Shown: positions 54,923-63,596 of the stretch, piece by piece
Position numbering within the stretch: the first letter of the stretch is position 1
Layout of the letters: each line of letters starts with the position of its first letter
NCBI GenBank assembly: GCA_965247705.1
Contig: CBDFHV010000080.1
Span: 150,512-214,511 of the forward strand
DNA: 64,000 nucleotides
Reading direction: 5' to 3'
Source of the DNA: CBDFHV01 sp965247705
Lineage (GTDB): Bacteria; Pseudomonadota; Alphaproteobacteria; Rhodospirillales; CAMCUA01
The notes under the pieces: model-generated
Told to the model about the DNA's origin: nothing
The model's database searches: none
Seen by the model: only the letters and a program-made list of their open reading frames with translations
Translations under genes and position numbers: made by a program

Positions 54923-56665
54923 CCCGGCTTATTCACCAACCCCCTTGCCGTAGACTTTTCTGCATGTGATGCGAGTCTCGTTGCAGGGTCATTCGCGGCT
55001 GGCGAGTCACGGGTGCTTCCCCAGCTGTGCGATAGCCACTTGAGGCATGAAAGGCGTGAAGAAGCCGCCGTGGAGGCGAGCGGGACCGCCACCGGCGATC
55101 CGGCGGTGGCTTGAAGTCTAGCTGGCCGACTTGGACGGGGTTACGGGTCGGCGTATCGCAAGCGTTCCAAGCGCGGCCAGAGCCGTTGCCAGAAGCGGGC
55201 GAATGTTTCCCCGATGACCATGGTGATGCGTCGGCCGGAAACGACGACCCGGGCGGCGGCGCGCAGAACGCGCTCGCGGAACCGGCGAAGGCTCCACCCC
55301 TCGCCGGTCGCAGTCTCCATCAGGCACCGCCCGGCATGAACCAGTTCATAGGCCAGGATGTTGAGCAACAGGACGACCTCGTTGTGAGCGAAGGCATCGA
55401 CCGTGCTCTCGCGCTCCGGCAGGCAGCGCCCCCGGTAATGACGCTTCCTTCGCGACGCGGACGACAGCGCCGGGTCCATCACGTCCATGAGTTCGCCCAT
55501 GTGGGCCTCGGCACGGCCGCGCTGGCGGTAGTGATCCAGGAGATCGGCCGCCGGCACGGCCTCGGCATCAAGGCTGGTGATCAGCCAGAAGTGATCAACC
55601 AGAAATTGGTCTGGCCGTTCCAACACCACCAGGACCACTCGGCGCTCTTTCGACCACGACTTCGCCCGGCAGGTCATCTCGTGGAACCACGTCCGCGGCT
55701 CTGCCGGAGGCCGTCCCGGCGGCCGTCCAAGACAGGGCTGAGCCATGCGGTCCAGGACCTTGTTGGTCCGCAATCGGGCAACATAGGGCGTCCCGCGACG
55801 CTCCAGGCCCGACAGCAGGGGATCGCTGGGGAACCCAGCGTCGATGCGCACCAGAGCGACTTGGCACAGCGTCTCTTCGGCTCGGTCCACGAGATCAAGG
55901 ATGAAGTCCAGCGCCCCCTCGGCGGTGTGGGCGTTGCCCTCCCGTAAACGAGCGTCCAGAAGGTCGCCGGTTTCGGCGATGCTGGCCACCAAAGGGTGGT
56001 ACATGCGCTGATGGTAATGGCCGTTCCAGGCCGAGCCGGGTTGATGGCCGTGGACCTCGATCGGCAGGCTGTCCACGTCGATGGTCAGATATCGCTGCCG
56101 GTGACCGCCGCGCAGGCCCCGGAACCGCCGCCCCGCGAGCTCGGTGATCGCCTCATGGAGCACAGTGCGGGCCTCCGGCGTGCTCAGAAGCGCGATCAGA
56201 CGCGACAGCGTGGGTTGCGAGGCCAGGTGCGCCTCGGTGGACAACGGCGTGACACCCCGTGAACCGCTTGCAGCCAGGCGTAGGCCCGCATCATGGCGGA
56301 GCGCGTCGGCGTCGTCTTGGTCGTGCCAACCCTGGCCAAAGAGAAGCAGAACCGTGCGCAGCAGATCGGCCAGGGGATAGGTGACACGATCGGCCTTGCG
56401 CGGATCGTGCAACCGCTCGGTCAGCCACTCGATGATCCGGGTGCGCTCCATGATCTCGCGCAAGAGCACGGCCCCCGGTTCCCCGGTCAGCCGCTCGGGT
56501 CGGGATTCGATGCGAAGGGACTTGTTGAACGAGGAACCGAACAGAGATAGCGTTTCACCCATGGCGCACGGCGGAGGTTTGTTGTGAATCCTTCTAGCAC
56601 ATTGATTTTACGTCAAAATCCGCCGCGCGCCAGTCATTTCAGGCCCCTTGGGTGAATAAGGCGGG
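54923..56665 (-). mobile_element. Second IS1380-like element, a different group
   Basis: A 1743-bp element with inverted ends CCCGGCTTATTCACCAA (left) and CCCGCCTTATTCACCCAA (reverse complement of the right end). It has a 5-bp direct repeat ATTAA (54918-54922 and 56666-56670). The end sequence is related to, but distinct from, that of the two 1599-bp elements. Comparison with the uninterrupted 97-bp unit confirms both junctions to the base. Confidence 0.9.
55141..56562 (-). CDS. IS1380-family transposase (second group)
   Basis: A 473-residue transposase. Its start, LFGSSFNKSLRIESRPERLT, and RYLTIDVDSLPIEVHGHQPG (first Asp), LVRIDAGFPSDPLLSGLERR (second Asp), and YRQRGRAEAHMGELMDVMDP (Glu) mark the IS1380 DDE core. 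Similarity to the 446-residue transposases is limited to this core. The frame is complete, so the element may be active. Confidence 0.88.
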   Translation of the reverse strand: MGETLSLFGSSFNKSLRIESRPERLTGEPGAVLLREIMERTRIIEWLTERLHDPRKADRVTYPLADLLRTVLLLFGQGWHDQDDADALRHDAGLRLAASGSRGVTPLSTEAHLASQPTLSRLIALLSTPEARTVLHEAITELAGRRFRGLRGGHRQRYLTIDVDSLPIEVHGHQPGSAWNGHYHQRMYHPLVASIAETGDLLDARLREGNAHTAEGALDFILDLVDRAEETLCQVALVRIDAGFPSDPLLSGLERRGTPYVARLRTNKVLDRMAQPCLGRPPGRPPAEPRTWFHEMTCRAKSWSKERRVVLVVLERPDQFLVDHFWLITSLDAEAVPAADLLDHYRQRGRAEAHMGELMDVMDPALSSASRRKRHYRGRCLPERESTVDAFAHNEVVLLLNILAYELVHAGRCLMETATGEGWSLRRFRERVLRAAARVVVSGRRITMVIGETFARFWQRLWPRLERLRYADP

Positions 56666-56733
56666 ATTAAATCTACGCAAACTGCGACCTTCACCCCCGG
56701 GCTCAGGAACCAAATGTTAGAATCGCAACACTA

Positions 56734-57571
56734 GGGTCCGGACTCATTCAAATCCAGTAGCAGACGAGAGCGGCGAGGCATAGGCCTGCCATGAAGTTGA
56801 TGGCGTTCTTGTCGTATCGCGTGGCGATGCGTCGGAAGTCCTTGAGGCGTCCGAACATGCGCTCGATGGTGTTTCGGTCTTTGTATCGCTCTGTGTCGAA
56901 GGGATGAGGTTGTTTGCGGTTCACCTTGTTGGGGATGACCGGCTGGATTTTCTGGCGTAGCAGGCAGGCGCGCCAGTGGTCGGCGTCATAGGCCTTGTCG
57001 GCGAGAAGATATCGCGTCCTCGGCAGATGCGCGGCGAGCATGACGGCGCCCTTGATGTCGGCGGTCTGGCCGGGCGTGAGATAGAAGGCCAGGGGCCGGC
57101 AATGTTCGTCGCTCAGGGCATGGACCTTGGTGTTGCGTCCGCCCTTTGTGCGGCCGATGGCCTGAGCAGAGGCCCCCCTTTTCCGCCGCCGGCGCAGCGA
57201 TGCGCCTTGACGTGTGTGGTGTCGATGGAGACCTGTTGCGGTGTCCCTGCCAGGCTCTCCGTCAAAGCCGGGAACAGGTACTGCCAGTGACCACGTTGCG
57301 ACCACCGGTTATAGCGATTGTAGACCGTCGTCGAAGGCCCGTACGCCGGTGGGCAGTCCTGCCAGCGGCAGCCCGACTGGAGAACGTGAAGGATGCCACT
57401 GATGATCCGCCGATCATCCTCGCGCCGCTTACCCGCCGCGTAGTAAGGAAGATGCGGCTCGATCGCCGCCCATTGCTGATCTGAGAGCCAAAATGCTCCG
57501 CGCATGCCTCAAAACCTCCTGCGTTCGGTTCCAAGACATTGAATCAGATAATGGTTAATGAGTTATGACCC
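56734..57571 (-). mobile_element. IS5-family element, IS427-like group
   Basis: An 838-bp element with imperfect inverted ends GGGTCCGGACTCATT (left) and GGGTCATAACTCATT (reverse complement of the right). A TA lies on each side (56732-56733 and 57572-57573), and each TA also serves as the end of a neighbouring small element. Size and two-frame transposase fit the IS427 group. Confidence 0.85.
56748..57505 (-). CDS. IS5-family transposase, two frames joined by minus-one shift
   Basis: The first frame (57505 down to 57113) starts MRGAFWLSDQQWAAIEPHLP and carries QVSIDTTHVKAHR (first Asp). The second frame (about 57305 down to 56748) has RYLLADKAYDADHWR (second Asp) and YKDRNTIERMFGRLKDFRRI (Glu). 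They overlap at AAAAGGGGGG (minus strand, plus positions 57173-57182), a typical minus-one slippery sequence. The frameshifted product would be about 250 residues. Confidence 0.87.
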
Positions 57572-57896
57572 TAGTACCCCCCATCGCAATTCCCCACCCC
57601 ATACGATCGCTTTTCCCATTTCCTCGGCAGGAGGCGCCGCGCCAGCGATGCGGGGACATCGTCAAGCGTCGCGGACGCACCGAGGGGACGGGAAAAGTGA
57701 CCCTTCGGGCGGCCTTGCGCGTCCCCCGGCGGCGTTGCCCGGCGCTTGTGATGCGACAGCATCACGGCGCACCGGGGGTCACGGGGGTGTCCCCCGGATT
57801 CAATGTGCGGGGGACGCCCCCGCGGCCCCCGGGCGCCTGGCCGGATGAACGCGCAAGGCCGTCGTATGGGGTGGGGAATTGCGATGGGGGGTACTA
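57572..57896. mobile_element. Small element with perfect 33-bp inverted repeats and TA flanks
   Basis: A 325-bp unit including a TA at each end. The inverted repeats are 57574-57606 and 57862-57894, identical over all 33 bases and beginning GTACCCCCCATCGCAATTCC. The interior is GC-rich, has a perfect GTGATGC-GACA-GCATCAC hairpin and G-runs, and holds no convincing gene. The structure is that of a non-autonomous element of a TA-targeting (IS630/mariner-like) transposase. Confidence 0.8.
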
Positions 57897-57991
57897 GTGT
57901 TCCGATCGAGACATTTCGTTCCCATTAAATCTACGCAAACTGCGACCTTCACCCCCGGGCTCAGGAACCAAATGTTAGAATCGCAACACTA
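57895..57991. repeat. Small 97-bp TA-flanked element, copy 2 (intact)
   Basis: The uninterrupted version of the 97-bp unit, starting TAGTGTTCCGATCGAG and ending GAATCGCAACACTA. By eye it is identical to the joined halves of copy 1. It shares its left TA with the 325-bp element next to it and lies about 40 bases beyond the end of the hybrid kinase gene. Confidence 0.8.
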
Positions 57992-58031
57992 GGGCCTCGC
58001 GGTGACGGAATGAAGAGCGGCGCGAACGCGC

Positions 58032-59933
58032 TCAGTTGCGGGCTTCCAGTTCCGGCGCCTCGAGGGTCTGGCTGATCATCCGTGCCAGATCGGCGCGCAG
58101 GAAGGGCTTGCGCAGCAAGGGCGGCATGCGCGCCTGATCGTTGCCCCGCGACGCGCCGATGGGATATCCGGACATCAACAGCACCTTGATCCGGGGCCAA
58201 CGCTCCCGCACCTCCCGGGTAAGGTCGAACCCGCTCATGCCCCCAGGCAACACCACGTCGATCAACAGAAGGTCGATGGCCTCCCGGCCGTCCAGATGGG
58301 CCAGGGCTGCCGGCCCGTCGGCCGCGGCCAGCGTGCCATAGCCCAGGCCCTGCAAGATGGACAGCGTGGCGTCGCGAACTTCCCGGTCGTCTTCCACCAC
58401 CAGGATAAGGCGCCTGTCGCCGCCGTGTCCGGCGGCAACGACGTGGCGTTCCGCCGAATCGTCGTTGGCCACCCGCGCCGTGGATCGGGGCAGGTAGAGG
58501 GAAACCGCTGTCCCGTGCCCGACTCGGCTGTCGATATCCACTTCACCCCCGGATTGGATGATAAAGCCGTAGACCATGCTGAGACTCAGGCCACGTCCAC
58601 GACCCATGTCGTCGCTCGTGAAAAAGGGCTCGAACGCCCGCTGGACAAGCTCCGGCGCCATCCCCACGCCCTGATCCCGCACTTGCAACGTGACGTAGGA
58701 CCCGGGCCGGATACCGCGCAGGCGTCGGGCCTCTTCGGCATCGACCTCGGCATTGCCGGTGGCGATGGTGATCAAACCTCCGCTGGGCATGGAGTCGCGC
58801 GCGTTCACGGCGAGATTAACCAGTGCGGCTTCGAGTTGGCCGCGATCCACATGGGCAAGGTGCGTATCGGACGCGGGCTCCGTGCGCACCGCCACCGTGT
58901 CGCCGAGTCTGCTGCGCAACAGATCGGCCATGCGAACGATCAGGGCGTTCAGGTCGGTAAGCGTCGGATTGAGGACTTGGTCGCGGGAATAGGTGAGGAG
59001 ACGCTCGGTGAGCGCCGCGGCCTGGTCGGCCGCCCGCTCCGCGCGCCGCAGCCGGTCGCCGCCGGGGCCGGTCGATTCCACGTCCCCTTCGATGAGTTCG
59101 AGGTTCGCCCGAATGACGTGCAGTGCGTTGTTGAAGTCGTGGGCGATACCCCCCGTCAAGCGGCCGACCGCCTCCACGTTCTGAGCATGACGCAGGCGGG
59201 CCTCGCTCTTCCGAATGGCGATTTCGGCGCGGTACTGTTCGGTGATGTCGAGTACGATACCGTCCCAGATGACGAGTCCGTCGTCTCCACGTTGTGGTCG
59301 GGCCACCGAGCGCAGCCACCGCACATCGCCGTCGCCCGGTACGACGATGCGAAACGTAAGGTCGTAATGGGATAGGTCGCGCGCCGACACCTGCAGTGCC
59401 TGCTCCCGCCGGCACCGATCCTCCGGATGGACCAGGGGCGCGAAACCGCTGACCACCGACACCGGTTCGCCATCGAACCAGTTCATTTCCGGAGTCGTCG
59501 GTTTGCTGACGAAGGGGTAGGAATAGCGACCGTCTTCATGTCCCAACCGGCGGTAGACGATGCCCGGCAGGTTTGAGGCGATGGACAGCAGGCGGCCTTC
59601 GCTGTCCCGCAGCCGCTGCTCGTCCCGGCGCGCCAGGACGATGAGGCCGAAGACCGTCCAGATTACCAGCAGCCCCAGTCCCCGGTTGGTCAGGTCGATT
59701 GCCACGCCGCCGGCCGGCGAAACCAAGTGACCGACCGCCACCAACGCCGAGGTCAATGCGGCGAGCCCGATGAGGTGTGCCTGGCGAGGCTCATTCCACG
59801 CGACCAGCAGGACCGCCAGATAGGGAACACCCGCCGCGACGCCCAGCGGCACCAGCAAATCGACGACGAACAACACCAGCCCCATCGTCACCGCCGCCAC
59901 GAGGCGCGGTGACAAGGCCCACCTCCCATGCAT
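58032..59933 (-). CDS. Hybrid histidine kinase with membrane sensor, PAS and receiver domains
   Basis: A 633-residue kinase. Several hydrophobic segments fill residues 10-100, probably four spans. A PAS domain follows (about 115-250, with GIVYRRLGHEDGRYSYPFVS), then HisKA with GGIAHDFNNALHVI, then HATPase_c with NLAVNARDSMPSGG and GRGRGLSLSMVYG. The C-terminal receiver has its phospho-acceptor Asp in LLLIDVVLPGGMSG and Lys in LLRKPFL. All key residues seem present. The ATG before HGRWALSP is preferred. An IS1380 element starts about 40 bases upstream and mobile elements lie downstream. Confidence 0.87.
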   Translation of the reverse strand: MHGRWALSPRLVAAVTMGLVLFVVDLLVPLGVAAGVPYLAVLLVAWNEPRQAHLIGLAALTSALVAVGHLVSPAGGVAIDLTNRGLGLLVIWTVFGLIVLARRDEQRLRDSEGRLLSIASNLPGIVYRRLGHEDGRYSYPFVSKPTTPEMNWFDGEPVSVVSGFAPLVHPEDRCRREQALQVSARDLSHYDLTFRIVVPGDGDVRWLRSVARPQRGDDGLVIWDGIVLDITEQYRAEIAIRKSEARLRHAQNVEAVGRLTGGIAHDFNNALHVIRANLELIEGDVESTGPGGDRLRRAERAADQAAALTERLLTYSRDQVLNPTLTDLNALIVRMADLLRSRLGDTVAVRTEPASDTHLAHVDRGQLEAALVNLAVNARDSMPSGGLITIATGNAEVDAEEARRLRGIRPGSYVTLQVRDQGVGMAPELVQRAFEPFFTSDDMGRGRGLSLSMVYGFIIQSGGEVDIDSRVGHGTAVSLYLPRSTARVANDDSAERHVVAAGHGGDRRLILVVEDDREVRDATLSILQGLGYGTLAAADGPAALAHLDGREAIDLLLIDVVLPGGMSGFDLTREVRERWPRIKVLLMSGYPIGASRGNDQARMPPLLRKPFLRADLARMISQTLEAPELEARN

Positions 59934-59971
59934 GACCGCCCCCCCAGGTCGGGATCGATCCACAATGCTAA

Positions 59972-61570
59972 CCCGAATTATTCACGGCGCTGATTGAAAA
60001 TGCTGGTGAGCGTAGATTAACCTGTTGAAATGCCGTATGATTTTGGTGTCAAGACAAGATCACATGGCAACAGAACAACCCACGGCTCACCATGAACGAG
60101 ATTACCCCCTATCTCCCTGGTTTGTCGCCCGTTGGAGGCAAGCCGCTTTGCGCCCGCTTCGACGGCGGACGGCTGTCGTCGGACGGCGGGGTGTTGTTGT
60201 TGGGCGAGATCGACAGGCGGCTCGGCATCGCCGACGTGCTCGCTTCCTGCGTCACCGACGTGCGCGACCCGGCGAGCACGACCCACGCTTACGTAGACAT
60301 GATCCGGGCGCGCCTGTTCGCTATTGCCTGCGGGTATGAGGATTGCGACGACCTCGACGTTCTGCGTTTCGATCCGGCGTTCAAGCTGGCCTGTGGCCGT
60401 TTGTCCGAGAGCGGCGACGACCTGATGAGCCAACCGACCCTGTCGCGCCTCGAGAACGCGCCGTCATGGCGCGCGCTCGGGCGCATGGGGCTGTCGATGA
60501 TCGATCTGTTTTGCGCCAGCTTCAAGCGCGTTCCGGCGCGCATCGTTCTCGATATCGACGACACCGACGATGCCGTTCACGGCGGCCAGCAGCTGGCGCT
60601 GTTCAACGCCCATTACGACGACTATTGCTTCCAACCCATCCATATCTTCGAGGCGGCCACCGGCAAGCCGGTGATGTCACTGCTGCGTCCCGGCAAGCGG
60701 CCCTCCGGCGACGAGGCGGCGCGGATCCTGAGACACGTCATCGGCCGCATCCGCCGCAACTGGCCACGGGTCGAGATCACCGTGCGGGGCGATGGCCACT
60801 ACGCCACGCCGGAGGCCATGGAATTCCTCGAACGTCAGGGCTGCGGCTACATCTTCGGGCTTTCCGGCAACGCCCGGCTGAACAGGATCGGCCAGCCGTG
60901 GTGCGAGGACGCCGCCGTGCGCCGGGCGGGGCAGGGAAAGGATAAGGTGCGCCGCTTCTTCCACACCGGCTACCAGGCCAAAAGCTGGTCACGGCAACGC
61001 TCGGTCATCGCCCGCGTGGAAGCTACCGCCAAGGGCTGTGACGTCCGCTTCGTCGTCACCAACCTGAGCGGCCGCGCCAAGGCGCTCTACGAGAAGGTCT
61101 ACTGCGCCCGCGGGCGGATGGAAAACATGATCAAGGACCACAAGCTCTACACCAAGTCCGACCGCACGTCGTGCCACCGTTGGGAGGCCAACCAGTTCCG
61201 CCTCTTCCTGCATACCGGCGCCTACTGGCTGCTGCATCAGCTTCGCCAAGCGGCGCCTCGGAAATCGCTGTGGCGAACGGCCACCTTCGAAACCCTGCGC
61301 CGGGCGTTTCTCAAAATCGCCGTCCGCGTCGAGGAGCTCAAGTCGCGCCTCAGGATCGCCCTGCCTTCGGCCTATCCCTATCAGCCGGCCATGATCGCCA
61401 TCGCCGGGCGCATCACCGCCCAAGGGCCCTGAACCAAGCGGCAGGTGCCGCCGGACGAGCCCCGAACAACAACCTCCAACCTCTCCGACAATCCGTCTCA
61501 AAAATCGCCGTCAACCCGGTCGCTACCGCTCGTCCCGCTGAAATCCGATGGCCGTCATGAATAATTGGGG
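59972..61570 (+). mobile_element. IS1380-family element, copy B
   Basis: Same length, ends and orientation as copy A, but with its own 4-bp direct repeat CTAA (59968-59971 and 61571-61574). The separate duplications show two independent insertions rather than one composite transposon. The near-identity means both insertions are recent or kept alike by gene conversion. Confidence 0.92.
60092..61432 (+). CDS. IS1380-family transposase, copy B
   Basis: A complete 446-residue DDE transposase with the same protein sequence as copy A. The single base difference inside the gene is silent (serine codon TCG here, TCA in copy A). It lies upstream of the hybrid kinase gene, pointing away from it. Confidence 0.92.
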   Translation: MNEITPYLPGLSPVGGKPLCARFDGGRLSSDGGVLLLGEIDRRLGIADVLASCVTDVRDPASTTHAYVDMIRARLFAIACGYEDCDDLDVLRFDPAFKLACGRLSESGDDLMSQPTLSRLENAPSWRALGRMGLSMIDLFCASFKRVPARIVLDIDDTDDAVHGGQQLALFNAHYDDYCFQPIHIFEAATGKPVMSLLRPGKRPSGDEAARILRHVIGRIRRNWPRVEITVRGDGHYATPEAMEFLERQGCGYIFGLSGNARLNRIGQPWCEDAAVRRAGQGKDKVRRFFHTGYQAKSWSRQRSVIARVEATAKGCDVRFVVTNLSGRAKALYEKVYCARGRMENMIKDHKLYTKSDRTSCHRWEANQFRLFLHTGAYWLLHQLRQAAPRKSLWRTATFETLRRAFLKIAVRVEELKSRLRIALPSAYPYQPAMIAIAGRITAQGP

Positions 61571-61718
61571 CTAACCCGGGCCGATGAAGACCGATAGCTC
61601 GGGAAAACCCGGGGCTTGCCCCGCCGGAATCCCCCTGCCATAGTGTTGAATATGGCCAAAACTTGTCCTTCCCATGGCGGGTTTGTGGCCAACGGACGAA
61701 CGATTCGAGGGGGTTGGT

Positions 61719-62204
61719 GTGGGACGACTGGGGATGGTTCTGGGCGCCGTCTTCTTGATCCTGGCGACGAGCGGCGCAGAGGCCGTGTGCGTTTCGCCAA
61801 AGGATCGCGAGGCGCTGAGCATGCGGTTGCTGCAGACCGAACTGATGGTCGCCGCGCTCTCATGTCAAAGGAAGTCGGACTACAACACCTTCGTCCGCCG
61901 CTTCGAGACCGAGCTGGTGGATCACGGCAAGACGCTCAAGCGCCTTTTCAAGCGCACTTACGGCGCCAAGACTCGCCAGTTGGATTCCTTCGTTACTCGG
62001 TTGGCGAACCAGGCCTCCCAACGAAGCCTTCAGCATCGTTCCAAGTATTGCGAGAAGTCCGATGCCTTGTTCTCCGCCGTCATGGCGACGGAGCCCCGGG
62101 TCCTGATCGCCCTCGCCGACCGTCAAACGTTCAGCGACTCCCACGGGATCGCAGCCTGTACCCGGCGAACGGCGGACAAGGGACCGACCGTCGTCACACG
62201 CTGA
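61719..62204 (+). CDS. Exported protein of unknown function
   Basis: A 161-residue protein with a signal peptide (GRLGMVLGAVFLILATSGAEA). The mature part, AVCVSPKDREALSMRLLQTEL, has three or four cysteines and helical segments: VAALSCQRKSDYNTFVRRFET and RSLQHRSKYCEKSDALF. I recall similar proteins in related alphaproteobacteria but no function. A GAGGGGG site favours the GTG start shown; an ATG five codons later would also keep the signal peptide. Confidence 0.65.
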   Translation: MGRLGMVLGAVFLILATSGAEAVCVSPKDREALSMRLLQTELMVAALSCQRKSDYNTFVRRFETELVDHGKTLKRLFKRTYGAKTRQLDSFVTRLANQASQRSLQHRSKYCEKSDALFSAVMATEPRVLIALADRQTFSDSHGIAACTRRTADKGPTVVTR

Positions 62205-62242
62205 TATTTTTTGTTGCCCGAGGATTTCGGAACGGATTGATG

Positions 62243-62509
62243 TCAGGCGCTTGATTGGCCCTTGAGGGGCTCGACAACCGTCTCCACGACGGTGCGGCAA
62301 TGGCCGACGAAGCCGGCCACGTCGGCGGCGCGCACCAGGTTCTCGAACCGCTCGTCGATGGTCAGCGGCGTGTGTTCGCAGTCCAGGAAGATAAAATCGA
62401 AGCCGGACCAGCCGATGATCTCGACCACCGCGGGGTTGGCGGTGAAGACCACCATGCCGGCGATCAGCCGGTTCTCGCTGATGGCCTGGCGCAGTCGATT
62501 CGGACGCAT
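62243..62509 (-). pseudogene. Remnant of an HpcH/HpaI-family aldolase
   Basis: The first 67 codons, MRPNRLRQAISENRLIAG, then IGWSGFDFIFLDCEHTPLTI and FENLVRAADVAG, match the N-terminal quarter of class II 2-keto-acid aldolases (HpaI/GarL). A full enzyme has about 250 residues, with metal-binding Glu and Asp later on. Here the frame ends after an unrelated tail, VVETVVEPLKGQSSA, at 88 residues. An internal deletion is the simplest explanation. It lies directly downstream of the ornithine-cyclodeaminase-family gene. Confidence 0.6.
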
Positions 62510-62540
62510 GGGCTGGGTCTCCGATGTGTTAGGGCGGCGG

Positions 62541-63518
62541 CTACAGGGGAAGGAAGGTGCCGACACCCGCCGCGCGGGCGCGGGCGACGATGTCGGCGGC
62601 GATGGCCGCGTCGGACAGGGCGGCGCCGGGATGGAGAAAGATGGCGCGCTCGGCAGGCTTGCGCCGGCCGGGATGAACGCTGCCCACCAGATCGGCCAGG
62701 TCGCCCTGGAACGGGCCGTGGAAGGGCAGGCTGGGGTCGTTGACGATTTTTTCCGACTGGCCCCGATCGTCGGTGAACAGCAGGTCCACCGTCCTGAAGC
62801 CGCCGGGCCGCCAGGAGCGGCCGAGATCGACCAGGCTGGCGAAGGCGCCCTCGTCCAGCCAGTCCAGGGCCAGGAACGCCTTCAGGTCCGGATGGGACGG
62901 GATGGAGGTGACCACCAGATCGTGGCCCTTGACGGCCGCCTCGGCGGTTTCGGCGACGTGCGCCTCCAGGCCCAGGACATGGGCGGCGGCGACCACCGAC
63001 TGGGCACTCTCCCGGCGGCGGCTGAAGGCGGCGACCCGGCGCAGGGGATATGCCGCGGCCAGGGCGCGCAGGTGGCTCAGGGCCTGATCGCCGCAGCCGA
63101 TGAAGCCAAGGGACGCGCTGTCCGCCCGGGCCAGATGGCCGGCCGCGACGCGGGTCACGGCGGCGGTCCGCTCGGCGGTGATCCAGGTGCCGTCGAGGAT
63201 CGCCACGGGCATGGCGTTGGCGGCGTCGCTGAGGACGATGAGGGCGCTCAGGTGGGGCAGCCCCCGGGCCGCGTTGTCGGCCGACAGACCGACCCATTTG
63301 TGGATGGCGAAGGCCTCGCCGGGGCCGACCGCGGGCATGGACAGGAACCGCACCGATCCGCCCGCCGTGGCGAAGACGGTCTTGGCCACCGAGGGAACCC
63401 GGCCGGCCGCCCGGTCGGCGAACACGGACCGCACCGCCTCGGCCAGGCCCGCCGAGTCGGGGGCGACCGCGGCGACGTCCTCGCAGCAGAGGTAAAGGAC
63501 TTCTCGCCCAAGCTTCAT
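62541..63518 (-). CDS. Ornithine cyclodeaminase/mu-crystallin family protein
   Basis: A 325-residue NAD-binding protein. The Rossmann region is LGFIGCGDQALSHLRALAAA with AAFSRRRESAQSVV. The catalytic acid is probably in SLVDLGRSWRPGGF. The N-terminal half has RFLSMPAVGPGEAFAIHKWV and VAILDGTWITAERTAAVTRV. Family members are ornithine cyclodeaminases, alanine or ketimine reductases, and opine-type enzymes; the substrate is unknown. It is probably cotranscribed with the aldolase remnant and diverges from the Nudix gene across about 80 bases. Confidence 0.82.
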   Translation of the reverse strand: MKLGREVLYLCCEDVAAVAPDSAGLAEAVRSVFADRAAGRVPSVAKTVFATAGGSVRFLSMPAVGPGEAFAIHKWVGLSADNAARGLPHLSALIVLSDAANAMPVAILDGTWITAERTAAVTRVAAGHLARADSASLGFIGCGDQALSHLRALAAAYPLRRVAAFSRRRESAQSVVAAAHVLGLEAHVAETAEAAVKGHDLVVTSIPSHPDLKAFLALDWLDEGAFASLVDLGRSWRPGGFRTVDLLFTDDRGQSEKIVNDPSLPFHGPFQGDLADLVGSVHPGRRKPAERAIFLHPGAALSDAAIAADIVARARAAGVGTFLPL

Positions 63519-63596
63519 GGCATTTCCCTTCGTGGACGAAGCGGTTACACCTGTCGCGGCCGGGAATCAAACGGGCGGGCCGGGGGGACGAGTGCC

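Larger units (their letters stand above)
54889..56733. repeat. Small 97-bp TA-flanked element, copy 1, split by an insertion sequence
   Basis: The pieces 54889-54922 and 56671-56733 together equal the intact 97-bp unit found at 57895-57991. The ends are TAGTGTTCCGAT and, reversed, TAGTGTTGCGAT: a 12-bp inverted repeat with one mismatch, bounded by TA. A second IS1380-like element lies between the pieces with a 5-bp duplication. It has no coding capacity, so it would have been moved by a transposase in trans. Confidence 0.8.

Noticed and set aside
53289..61570. Composite transposon formed by the two IS1380 copies
   Set aside because: Each copy has its own target duplication (CTAG and CTAA) and the outer flanks do not match, so they inserted independently.
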